Part shown: positions 1 to 6,459 of the stretch, in pieces | How the letters are laid out: every line of letters starts with the position of its first letter | Numbering within the stretch: the first letter of the stretch is position 1 | From: Lawsonibacter sp. | GTDB taxonomy: Bacteria; Bacillota; Clostridia; Oscillospirales; Oscillospiraceae | Direction of reading: 5' to 3' | DNA: 17,815 nucleotides | NCBI GenBank assembly: GCA_022798155.1 | Contig: JAAWLY010000022.1 | Span: 1 to 17,815, forward strand | Position numbers and translations under genes: made by a program | The notes under the pieces: model-generated | What the model saw: only the letters and a program-made list of their open reading frames with translations | Databases searched by the model: none | What the model was told of the DNA's origin: nothing

Positions 1-231
1 AACAACCCCAGCATGATTATCGCCGACGAGCCCACCGGCAACCTGGACCCCCAGCGCTCCCTGGAGATTATGATGCTGCTGGAGCGCATCAACGAGCTGG
101 GCACCACCGTGCTGGTGGTCACCCACGAAAAAAACCTGGTCAACCGCTTTACCAAACGGGTGGTGGCCATTGAAAACGGACGGATCATCAGCGACGGAAC
201 AGGTGGTTACTACAATGTCGAGAAGATTTGA
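1..231 (+). CDS. ftsE: Cell-division ABC transporter ATPase FtsE, C-terminal part
   Basis: Only the last 76 codons are present; the frame is open from base 1, so the gene begins outside the window. The Walker B/D-loop block IIADEPTGNLDP and the H-loop in VVTHE are visible, as in LolD/FtsE-type ABC ATPases. FtsE is the cytoplasmic ATPase that drives FtsX; in Firmicutes the pair acts mechanically on an extracellular peptidoglycan hydrolase during growth and division. Its stop codon lies 17 bases inside the next gene, ftsX, which supports co-translation and the FtsE rather than a generic LolD assignment. No nucleotide-binding Walker A can be seen because it lies upstream. Confidence 0.93.
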   Translation, partial: NNPSMIIADEPTGNLDPQRSLEIMMLLERINELGTTVLVVTHEKNLVNRFTKRVVAIENGRIISDGTGGYYNVEKI

Positions 232-1108
232 CGCGGGATACTATATCAGCGAGGGCTTCCACTCCATCTTCACCCACGGCTTTATGTCCTTTGCCGCGGT
301 GTGCATGATCGTGGCCTGCCTGATTATCATGGGCTCCTTCACCCTGCTGGCGGTGAACTTGGACAACATGCTGGGTGATTTGGAGAGTGAAAACGAGATG
401 GTGGCCTACATAGAAGACGCCCTCACCCAGGAGCAGGCCCGGGCTCTCCAGCCCACCCTGGCCCAGGTGGAAAATGTCTCTCAGCTCACCTTTGTCACCA
501 AGGAAGCGGCAAACGAGGCCTTCAAGGCCAAACACGAAAATGCCTCCCAGGTGTTCAGCGACCTGCCGGACGACGCCCTCCGGGACCGCTATCGCGTCCA
601 TGTGACGGACATCAAGCGGATGGCCCAGACCAAGGAGGCCCTGGAACAGGTGGAGGGCGTGGCCTGGGTCCGGGCCGCCATTGAGATCGCCAACGGCTTT
701 GTGCTGGTGCGCAACATCGCCACCGGCGTGGCTCTGGCTCTGGTGGGGGTGCTGCTAGTGGTGTCTTTGTTCATCATCGCCAACACCATTAAGCTGGCCA
801 CCTTCTACCGCCGGGAGGAGATCGCCATTATGAAGATGTGCGGCGCCACCGACGGGTTTATCGAGTGGCCCTTCGTGGTGGAAGGGATGATCCTGGGCCT
901 GACCGGCGCGCTCATCGCCTTCTTCGCCCAGTGGGGGCTGTATCAGGCGGTGGCCAAGTTCGCCATTCAGGGCAATGGCCTGTCGTTGGTCACCATCATC
1001 AGCTACCGGTCCATCTCGGGCACCATCCTGGCCGTGTTCTGCGGTGTGGGCGCCTTTATCGGCGTGGGCGGCTCGCTGGTGGCCATCCGGAAATTCTTGC
1101 AGGTATAA
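215..1108 (+). CDS. ftsX: Cell-division protein FtsX, ABC permease
   Basis: The chosen start gives 297 residues beginning MSRRFDAGYY; it has AGGTGG at 201-206 with good spacing, while an in-frame ATG at 170 would add an ftsE-overlapping tail not typical of the family. Membrane segments are visible at about residues 21-43, 168-192, 222-244 and 268-290, with an extracellular loop of about 120 residues between the first two, the FtsX topology. The cytoplasmic motif around REEIAIMKMCGAT is the FtsX coupling region that contacts FtsE. The external loop is expected to touch the hydrolase encoded two genes downstream. It overlaps ftsE by 17 bases. Confidence 0.95.
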   Translation: MSRRFDAGYYISEGFHSIFTHGFMSFAAVCMIVACLIIMGSFTLLAVNLDNMLGDLESENEMVAYIEDALTQEQARALQPTLAQVENVSQLTFVTKEAANEAFKAKHENASQVFSDLPDDALRDRYRVHVTDIKRMAQTKEALEQVEGVAWVRAAIEIANGFVLVRNIATGVALALVGVLLVVSLFIIANTIKLATFYRREEIAIMKMCGATDGFIEWPFVVEGMILGLTGALIAFFAQWGLYQAVAKFAIQGNGLSLVTIISYRSISGTILAVFCGVGAFIGVGGSLVAIRKFLQV

Positions 1109-1128
1109 TTGTATAGGAGGCCGCAACT

Positions 1129-1230
1129 ATGAAACGGAGAGACAAACAGCGGATTTTCATGTCGGTTATGGCGGGTTTGTTGGCGTTTTTAATGATTCTG
1201 CCCATCCTGGCCAACATTTTTATCCGGTAA
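1129..1230 (+). CDS. 33-residue single-pass membrane micropeptide in the ftsEX operon
   Basis: A complete ORF with a strong ribosome site (AGGAGG at 1115-1120, 8 bases before ATG) sits between ftsX and the hydrolase gene, with only 20 bases before it and 16 after. The peptide starts MKRRDKQR, a basic cytoplasmic head, followed by one hydrophobic helix from about residue 9 to 31 and ends FIR. It therefore looks like an inner-membrane peptide with the N terminus inside. I do not recognise a named family. Position suggests a role with FtsEX or with export or anchoring of the hydrolase, but that is inference only. The strong Shine-Dalgarno sequence and tight packing argue it is translated. Confidence 0.75.
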   Translation: MKRRDKQRIFMSVMAGLLAFLMILPILANIFIR

Positions 1231-1246
1231 CCTCTGGAGGAAAACC

Positions 1247-2491
1247 ATGAAACACAAAACTCCCCTTTTCCGCCGGGTTATGGGCCTTGTGCTGGTCCTG
1301 GCGGTACTGCTCCCCCTGGGTCCCTCCGCCATCCCCGGGTCCGAGGCCTCCCAAGCCAAGATCGACGCTTTGAAGGGGGACGCCAACTCCATCGCCGCCC
1401 AGCGCAAAGACATCCAGGCGCAGATCAAGGCCATCCAGGCGGACAAGAACGCCGCTTTGCAGCAGCGGGAACTGTTGGAGCAGCAGATCTACCTGGTCCA
1501 GCAGGAGATCAACAACATCAACGAGCAGATCGCCATGTATGACCAGCTTATCGCCCAGAAGTCAGAGGAGCTGGCCCAGGCCGAGGCGGACGAGGCCGCC
1601 CAGTTCGACCTGTTCTGCCGGCGTATGCGCTCTATGGAGGAGGAGGGCGAGACCTCCTACTGGTCCATTTTGTTCTCCTCCAACGACTTCTCCGAGCTGC
1701 TGGACAACTACATGATGGTCGAGGAGATCATCGAGTATGACAACCGGATCATCGACGACCTGACGGCGCTGCAGGAGAAGGTGTCCGCCGAGCGCACCGC
1801 CCTGGAGCAGGCTCAGGCCGAGCAGGAGGCGGCCAAGGAGCAGCAGGAGGCCGCCCGTGCCGAGCTGAAGACCCAGGAAGGCGAGATGGATAAGCTCATC
1901 CAGGAGATCAACGACCGGGAGGATGAGCTGGAGGCCAAGGAGAAGGACCTGCGGGTCTCCGCCAACAAGATCGACAGCGAAATCAAGCGGCTGGAGCGGG
2001 AAATGGCCGCCCAGATTTCCAAGGTGGTCAGCGAGTCGGGCTTTCTGTGGCCCCTGTCGGCCAACATCAACACGCTGTCCTCCCTCTACGGCAACCGGAA
2101 GGACCCCATCAACGGGAGATCGGACAATCATACCGGCATCGACATCCCCGCCGCCAGCGGCACCCCCATCTACGCCGCCAAGAGCGGCGTGGTGGTCACC
2201 TCCGTTTTGGGCAGCGGCAGCTACTGGTCCTACGGCAACTTTGTGCTCATCTCCCACAGCGACGGCACCAGCACCCTCTACGCCCATATGAGCCGCCGGA
2301 ACGCCTCCAAGGGCCAGGTGGTCAAGCAGGGGGACGTGATCGGCTATGTGGGCACCACCGGCCGCTCCACCGGCAACCACCTCCACTTCGAGGTCCGGGT
2401 CAACGGCAGCCGGACCGACCCTGTGAACTACTTCAAGGACAAGACCCTCTACTACCGCAGCGGCGGCAAGACCGTGGTCCTGCCCCATTAA
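1247..2491 (+). CDS. Secreted coiled-coil M23 (LytM) peptidoglycan hydrolase or activator
   Basis: This 414-residue protein begins with a basic head and hydrophobic core, a signal peptide to about residue 35, then about 230 residues of Gln/Glu/Lys-rich coiled coil, then an M23 domain at about 275-395. The zinc and catalytic residues of an active LytM peptidase are present: H295 and D299 in HTGID, H347 in YAHM, and H378/H380 in HLHFE. Unlike E. coli EnvC, whose metal site is degenerate, this copy keeps the full set and so probably cuts cross-links itself. FtsEX in Firmicutes controls coiled-coil hydrolases such as PcsB and CwlO; location in the same operon makes this the likely FtsEX client. 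TGGAGG precedes the start by 7 bases. Confidence 0.93.
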   Translation: MKHKTPLFRRVMGLVLVLAVLLPLGPSAIPGSEASQAKIDALKGDANSIAAQRKDIQAQIKAIQADKNAALQQRELLEQQIYLVQQEINNINEQIAMYDQLIAQKSEELAQAEADEAAQFDLFCRRMRSMEEEGETSYWSILFSSNDFSELLDNYMMVEEIIEYDNRIIDDLTALQEKVSAERTALEQAQAEQEAAKEQQEAARAELKTQEGEMDKLIQEINDREDELEAKEKDLRVSANKIDSEIKRLEREMAAQISKVVSESGFLWPLSANINTLSSLYGNRKDPINGRSDNHTGIDIPAASGTPIYAAKSGVVVTSVLGSGSYWSYGNFVLISHSDGTSTLYAHMSRRNASKGQVVKQGDVIGYVGTTGRSTGNHLHFEVRVNGSRTDPVNYFKDKTLYYRSGGKTVVLPH

Positions 2492-2495
2492 CCTG

Positions 2496-2517
2496 CGGCC
2501 CCGCTCCGGCGGGGCCG
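2496..2517 (+). terminator. GC-rich hairpin after the hydrolase gene
   Basis: A perfect 9-bp stem (arm CGGCCCCGC) with a TCCG loop begins four bases after the hydrolase stop codon. The following bases are pyrimidine-rich (TCTCCCTTCCCC) rather than a clean T run, so it is a plausible but not canonical terminator. Confidence 0.55.
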
Positions 2518-2541
2518 TCTCCCTTCCCCCGAAAACTTTTC

Positions 2542-2568
2542 CCGCCGGGCCCCCCGTTGGCCCGGCGG
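2542..2568 (+). terminator. Second GC-rich hairpin before the SRP RNA promoter
   Basis: Arms CCGCCGGGCC and GGCCCGGCGG pair perfectly over 10 bp with a 7-base loop, followed by CAGGGCTTTT. With the preceding hairpin it probably insulates the ftsEX operon from the strong promoter just downstream. Confidence 0.5.
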
Positions 2569-2617
2569 CAGGGCTTTTCCCTCCCTCCGCGCCCGGGAAA
2601 CTTTTTGAAAATAATGA

Positions 2618-2646
2618 TTGATAAAACGGGAAAATTATAGTACAAT
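2618..2646 (+). promoter_or_regulatory. Near-consensus sigma-A promoter of SRP RNA
   Basis: TTGATA (2618-2623), a 17-base spacer and TACAAT (2641-2646) give an almost ideal housekeeping promoter in an AT-rich patch. Transcription should start near 2653, just before the terminal helix of the SRP RNA. It may also supply dnaX. Confidence 0.85.
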
Positions 2647-2664
2647 ATTTTCTAGCTCTTGTTT

Positions 2665-2970
2665 CGCCTCGGCGCGGAGCAAGGCCGCACTAGTCGGGGA
2701 GATAGCGGTGCCCTGTACCCGCAATCCGCTACAGCGGGGATGAATCCCGGCCCCCGGACGTGAGGCTGTATTGCCTGCCCTGGAAAAGCAGTGATGATAG
2801 ACCGGTCCCGCGCAACGGGGCTGCCGTGAACCGTGTCAGGCGGGGAACCGAGCAGCACTAAGCGGATGGCCTCGTGTGCCGCGGGGATACTGTTCTTGAG
2901 CCGGCTGTCCAGGTAACGGATATGTCCCACGCTTCAAAGGCCGGTGTGCGGTCTTGCTCCGCGCCGAAAA
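2665..2970 (+). ncRNA. ffs: Signal recognition particle RNA, large Firmicutes type
   Basis: The S domain is recognisable at 2825-2870: a GUGAACC...GUCAGG strand, helix 8 capped by the GGAA tetraloop at 2844-2847 (CGG/CCG stem), then GAGCAGC, as bound by Ffh. The 5' part contains the Alu-domain-like stretch with CUAGUCGGGGAGAUAGCGGUGCCCUG split over 2690-2715, typical of large clostridial SRP RNAs. The two ends close perfectly: 2669-2683 (TCGGCGCGGAGCAAG) pairs with 2953-2967, and pairing continues to 2690/2946 with one G-U. The RNA scaffolds SRP for membrane-protein targeting. The order SRP RNA-dnaX-ybaB matches Bacillus subtilis scr-dnaX-yaaK. Exact mature ends are estimates. Confidence 0.93.
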
Positions 2971-2999
2971 TTTCAGACTTTTATCCGGGGAACACAAAA

Positions 3000-3020
3000 G
3001 CCTCCTTTGCCAAAGGAGGC
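3000..3020. repeat. Perfect hairpin between SRP RNA and dnaX
   Basis: GCCTCCTTT-GCC-AAAGGAGGC is a perfect 9-bp inverted repeat without a T tail. The remaining spacer (2971-3114) shows no ORF; a T run follows a weak CGCG stem at about 3035-3060, so where the SRP RNA transcript ends is unclear. A closely related hairpin occurs at 8613-8639. Confidence 0.6.
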
Positions 3021-3114
3021 GGTTGGCCTCGAAACGCGCCTGCGGACGCGGCCTTTTTCAAGGGGCCTTTCGTCCGTGCGGCTTTTGTCAGAACTTTTTG
3101 GGAGGTGCTCAGAG

Positions 3115-4821
3115 ATGTACCAGGCGTTATATCGAAAATGGCGGCCCCGCACCTTCGACGACGTGGTGGGCCAGGAGCACATCACCGAAACCCTCAAGCG
3201 GCAGGCGGCGGCGGGCCGGCTATCCCACGCCTATCTGTTCACCGGCACCCGGGGCACCGGCAAGACCACCTGCGCCAAAATTCTCTCCCGGGCGGTAAAC
3301 TGCGAAAATCCCCAGAACGGCAACCCCTGCAATTCCTGTCCCGCCTGTTTCGGCATCGAAAACGGCTCTATTTTGGACGTGCTGGAGCTGGACGCCGCCT
3401 CCAACAACGGGGTGGACCAGGTGCGCGCCCTGCGGGACGAGGCGGTATACACCCCCGCCGCCGTGGCCAAGCGGGTGTACATCGTGGACGAGGTCCACAT
3501 GCTGTCCACCGCCGCCTTCAACGCCCTTTTGAAAATCCTGGAGGAGCCCCCCGCCCATCTGCTCTTCATCCTGGCCACCACCGAGCTGCACAAGGTGCCC
3601 GCCACCATCAAAAGCCGGTGCCAGCAGTTCTCCTTCAAGCGCATCCTGCCCATCCAGATCGCCCAGCGGCTGGGCTATGTGGCAGAGCAGGAGGGCATCG
3701 ACCTGACCGCCGAGGGGGCCGCCCTGCTGGCCCGCCTGGCCGACGGCGGCATGAGAGACGCCCTGTCCCTGCTGGACCAGTGCGCCGGCGGCAAGCAGAC
3801 GGTCAACGAGCAGGTTATTTTAGACACCCTGGGCCTGGCGGGCAACGTGGAAACCGCCGCCCTGATGGGCCAGCTGGCCGCCCGCGACACCGCCGGGACG
3901 CTGTCCACCCTGGGCCGGCTGTACGCCAGCGGCAAGGACGTGGGCTCTGTGCTGGGAGAGCTGTCCTCCCTGGCCCGGGACCTGCTCCTGCGGAAGACCG
4001 CCCCCCAGGGGGGCGGGGCCCTGCTGGCCGGGGGCTACGACGAGGCCACCCTGCGCCGCCTGGGGGAACAGCTGTCCGCCCAGCGGCTGCTCCAGATGCT
4101 CACCCAGCTTCAGGCGGCGAGCGCCGGGCTGTCCCGCAGCACAAACCGCCGTACCGACGCGGAGCTGTGCCTGATCCGCCTCAGCGACGAGACTTTAGAC
4201 GACTCCTCCCCCGGGCTGTCCGCCCGCCTGGCCCGGCTGGAGGAGTGGATGGCCAAGGGTTTCCCCGCCGCTCCGGCAAAGGCGGAGCCTGTAAAAGCCC
4301 CGCCAAACGCAGACCCGCCCCCCTGGGATGACGACTGCCCCCCGCTGCCCGACGAGCCGCCCCCGGAGGAACCGGACTACATGTTTGACGAGCCGGCCGC
4401 CCCTTCCCCGCCGGAACCTCCTAAACCGGCCCCCTCTTCAAACCCTCCCACCTCTCCGGCGCCAGCCCCCCAGAGCGGCGACAGCGCCTTCTGGCCCGCC
4501 TTCGCCGCCAGCCTGCGGGGAAAGGTCCCCCCCACGGTGATGCCCTATCTGAGCAACCCGGCAAAGGTCACCGGCATGCGGAAAAACAATCAGCTTATTT
4601 TGTGGGTGGACAGCGAGTTTACCCGCTCCATGCTGAACAAGCCCGCTACCCTGGACAAGCTGGCCGCGGCGGCGGAGTCCGTCTTTGGCCAACGGCCCCA
4701 GGTCAGCGTGGTAACCGGCGCCCCTCCCGCCGCCGGGGAACCAGCTCCGGCCGCGGAGGAAAAGGACCCGCTGAACGACCTGCTGTCCTTTGGCGGGCTG
4801 GACAACATCTCCATTCAGTAG
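3115..4821 (+). CDS. dnaX: DNA polymerase III gamma/tau subunit
   Basis: The 568-residue product starts MYQALYRKWRPRTFDDVVGQ, the canonical DnaX N terminus, with GGGAGGTG ending 8 bases upstream; the frame is open further upstream but through the SRP RNA, so longer starts are rejected. Walker A GTRGTGKTT is at residues 44-52, the zinc cysteines are C63, C72, C75 and C78, Walker B/DEVH at 125-128, and the arginine-finger SRC at 167-169. AAA+ and collar domains end near residue 390, followed by a Pro-rich linker (about 395-455) and a tau-like C-terminal domain. No A-AAA-AAG slippery site was seen, so a programmed gamma product is not suggested. It is the clamp-loader core of the replisome. Confidence 0.97.
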   Translation: MYQALYRKWRPRTFDDVVGQEHITETLKRQAAAGRLSHAYLFTGTRGTGKTTCAKILSRAVNCENPQNGNPCNSCPACFGIENGSILDVLELDAASNNGVDQVRALRDEAVYTPAAVAKRVYIVDEVHMLSTAAFNALLKILEEPPAHLLFILATTELHKVPATIKSRCQQFSFKRILPIQIAQRLGYVAEQEGIDLTAEGAALLARLADGGMRDALSLLDQCAGGKQTVNEQVILDTLGLAGNVETAALMGQLAARDTAGTLSTLGRLYASGKDVGSVLGELSSLARDLLLRKTAPQGGGALLAGGYDEATLRRLGEQLSAQRLLQMLTQLQAASAGLSRSTNRRTDAELCLIRLSDETLDDSSPGLSARLARLEEWMAKGFPAAPAKAEPVKAPPNADPPPWDDDCPPLPDEPPPEEPDYMFDEPAAPSPPEPPKPAPSSNPPTSPAPAPQSGDSAFWPAFAASLRGKVPPTVMPYLSNPAKVTGMRKNNQLILWVDSEFTRSMLNKPATLDKLAAAAESVFGQRPQVSVVTGAPPAAGEPAPAAEEKDPLNDLLSFGGLDNISIQ

Positions 4822-4903
4822 CACAATCCCTGTAGGGTTGCGGCGTGCCGGGCCGTCACGCCTGATACCTCGGCCCAATTCATATGATAAAAGGAGAATC
4901 ATT

Positions 4904-5254
4904 ATGGCAAAAGGATATGGCCGGATGCCTGGCATGGGCGGCGGCATGAACATGAACATGATTAAGCAGGCCCAGAAGATGCAGCAGGACATGCTGCGGA
5001 TGCAGCAGGAGCTCCAGGAGAAGGAATACCAGGCCGCCGCCGGCGGCGGGGTGGTGTCCGCCACCGTCACCGGCCGGCATGAGCTGAAGGCCCTGGCCAT
5101 CGACCCCGAGGCCGTGGACCCCGACGACGTGGAGATGCTCCAGGACATGATCGTGGCCGCCGTCAACGAGGCCATGCGCGCCGCCGACGCCGACGCCGCC
5201 AACACCATGCAGTCCCTCACCGGGGGGCTGAACCTGGGCGGACTGGGACTGTAA
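4904..5254 (+). CDS. ybaB: YbaB/EbfC family nucleoid-associated protein
   Basis: The 116-residue protein begins MAKGYGRMPGMGGG after AAGGAG at 4891-4896. It has the Gly/Met-rich head, a long amphipathic helix (MIKQAQKMQQDMLRMQQELQ), the GGGVV..TVTGRHELKALAIDPE beta sheet core and the DM..AAVNEA helix ending in a Gly-rich tail, as in YbaB/YaaK dimers that bind DNA without strong sequence preference. It follows dnaX by 82 bases, the usual order. In most Firmicutes recR comes next; here it does not. The frame is open upstream to about 4790, but the Shine-Dalgarno and conserved MAKG decide this start. Confidence 0.95.
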   Translation: MAKGYGRMPGMGGGMNMNMIKQAQKMQQDMLRMQQELQEKEYQAAAGGGVVSATVTGRHELKALAIDPEAVDPDDVEMLQDMIVAAVNEAMRAADADAANTMQSLTGGLNLGGLGL

Positions 5255-5313
5255 GCCGAATCTTGACAGGCGTGATATACGAAAAGCAACAAAAAAAGAA
5301 GGAGGGCTTTGGC

Positions 5314-5604
5314 ATGACCACAGAAGATTTGAAGGCAATCGGCGACTTGATGGACCAAAAACTGGAACCAATCATCCAACGGCTGGACGGCGTGGACAAA
5401 CGCCTGGACGGCGTGGACAAACGCCTGGACGGCGTGGACAAACGCCTGGACGGCGTGGACAAACGCCTGGACGGCATTGAGGAACGCCTGGACCGCCTGG
5501 AGGAGAGCAGCGAGGAGGTCCGCAGCAGCGTAAACAGCTTAATCAGCTGGGCCGAAAAAGTAAGCATGGCCGCGACCTTTCCGCTGCCGGACATAGACGA
5601 CTGA
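5314..5604 (+). CDS. Small heptad-repeat coiled-coil protein
   Basis: A 96-residue protein of unknown function begins MTTEDLKAIGDLMDQ after AAGGAGGG at 5299-5305. Its centre is a run of seven-residue units of type RLDGVDK, predicted to form a continuous parallel coiled coil; the last units drift to RLDGIEE and RLDRLEE. The C terminus (residues 65-96) is not repetitive and has no membrane segment, so the protein is likely a cytoplasmic oligomer. It lies 59 bases after ybaB and ends at a clear terminator, so it is probably the last gene of the dnaX transcript. Similar Leu/Asp-heptad proteins are common hypothetical proteins in Clostridia and their phages; I assign no function. An alternative start at 5263 lacks a ribosome site. 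Confidence 0.8.
   Translation: MTTEDLKAIGDLMDQKLEPIIQRLDGVDKRLDGVDKRLDGVDKRLDGVDKRLDGIEERLDRLEESSEEVRSSVNSLISWAEKVSMAATFPLPDIDD
5380..5505 (+). repeat. Six tandem 21-bp units inside the coiled-coil gene
   Basis: Units run 5380-5400, 5401-5421, 5422-5442, 5443-5463, 5464-5484 and 5485-5505. Units two to four are identical, unit one differs by one base, and the last two are diverged. Each 21-bp unit encodes exactly one heptad, so unit gain or loss keeps the frame. Confidence 0.95.
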
Positions 5605-5612
5605 ACAGCGCC

Positions 5613-5641
5613 GGGGAGACATTGTCTCCCCGTTCTTTTTT
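5613..5641 (+). terminator. Rho-independent terminator of the dnaX-ybaB transcript
   Basis: GGGGAGAC-ATT-GTCTCCCC is a perfect 8-bp stem followed by GTTCTTTTTT, nine bases after the coiled-coil gene stop. Confidence 0.92.
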
Positions 5642-5678
5642 CGTCGGAACCCTTCCGCGGCACCGGTTCCCTGGGGAA

Positions 5679-5695
5679 ATTAAGAACTTCTTAAT
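5679..5695. promoter_or_regulatory. 17-bp palindrome upstream of the two-component promoter
   Basis: ATTAAGAA-C-TTCTTAAT is a perfect inverted repeat around one central base, lying 10 bases upstream of the -35 box. The position suits an activator or autoregulatory site; the protein that binds it is unknown. Confidence 0.55.
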
Positions 5696-5705
5696 ATTTT
5701 CCCAC

Positions 5706-5733
5706 TTGCGATTTAAACTGTCTGTGATATGCT
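5706..5733 (+). promoter_or_regulatory. Extended -10 promoter of the two-component operon
   Basis: TTGCGA (5706-5711), 16-base spacer and TATGCT (5728-5733), preceded by TGA giving a TGn extended -10 element. The weak -35 with an upstream palindrome suggests activated transcription. Confidence 0.65.
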
Positions 5734-5763
5734 GTATGCAGAACGAAACGGGGAGGAAGGCCC

Positions 5764-6456
5764 ATGTACACCATCCTGATCTGTGACGACGACAGGGATA
5801 TTGTCTCCGCGCTGGACATCTACCTGACCAGCGAGGGGTATCAGACCATCAAGGCCTACAACGGCCGGGAGGCCCTCCGGGCGGCGGAAGCCCATGAGAT
5901 TCACCTGATTCTCATGGACATCATGATGCCCGAGCTGGACGGCATCCGGGCCACCGCCAAGCTGCGGGAGGGCAGCAACGTGCCCATCATCCTGCTCACC
6001 GCCAAGAGCGAGGACACCGATAAAATCCTGGGCCTGAACATCGGGGCGGACGACTATATCACCAAGCCCTTCAACCCCCTGGAGGTCATGGCCCGGGTGA
6101 AGTCCCAGCTGCGGCGGTACACCGCCCTGGGGGGCGCGGAGAAGGGCCCCGGGCTGATCACCGCCGGGCCCATCGCCATGGACGATAGCGCCAAGGTGGT
6201 CACGGTGGACGGCGAGCCCATCAATCTCACCCCCATTGAGTACAATATTTTGAAGCTGCTGCTGTCCCACCCGGGACAGGTGTTCTCCTCTGCTCAGATT
6301 TACGAGCAGGTGTGGAACGACCCGGCCTACGGCTCGGAGAACACCGTAGCCGTCCACATCCGCCACCTGCGGGAGAAGATCGAGATCAACCCCGCCGAGC
6401 CCCGCTACCTCAAAGTGGTCTGGGGGCTGGGCTATAAGATCGAGAAGGGGGCGTAG
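5764..6456 (+). CDS. OmpR/PhoB-family response regulator
   Basis: This 230-residue protein has a receiver domain (residues 1-118) with acidic pocket D8/D9, phosphoacceptor D52 in LILMDIMMPELDG, T79 and K101 (ITKPF), followed by a winged-helix DNA-binding domain (about 145-228) with the NLTPIEYNILKLLLSHPGQVFS start and VAVHIRHLREKIE recognition helix. It is VanR/RegX3-like. GGGGAGGAAG precedes the ATG. The kinase gene begins three bases after its stop, so the two are a cognate pair. The target regulon cannot be deduced; the palindrome upstream may be its own site. Confidence 0.96.
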   Translation: MYTILICDDDRDIVSALDIYLTSEGYQTIKAYNGREALRAAEAHEIHLILMDIMMPELDGIRATAKLREGSNVPIILLTAKSEDTDKILGLNIGADDYITKPFNPLEVMARVKSQLRRYTALGGAEKGPGLITAGPIAMDDSAKVVTVDGEPINLTPIEYNILKLLLSHPGQVFSSAQIYEQVWNDPAYGSENTVAVHIRHLREKIEINPAEPRYLKVVWGLGYKIEKGA

Positions 6457-6459
6457 CCC

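Noticed and set aside
2944..3114. Upstream extension of dnaX
   Set aside because: It reads through the 3' strand of the SRP RNA; the conserved MYQALYRKWRP start with GGGAGGTG fits DnaX.
2874..4331. A 485-codon plus-strand frame
   Set aside because: It is a shifted reading of dnaX, Arg/Pro/Gly-rich, and begins inside the SRP RNA.
3115..4821. Programmed frameshift producing a gamma form of DnaX
   Set aside because: No A-AAA-AAG-type slippery site with a following hairpin was seen near the end of the AAA+ region.
5263..5291. TTGACA at 5263 as a promoter of the coiled-coil gene
   Set aside because: No acceptable -10 box lies 15-19 bases downstream.
5380..5505. Tandem repeats as a CRISPR array
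   Set aside because: The units are contiguous without spacers and encode in-frame heptads.
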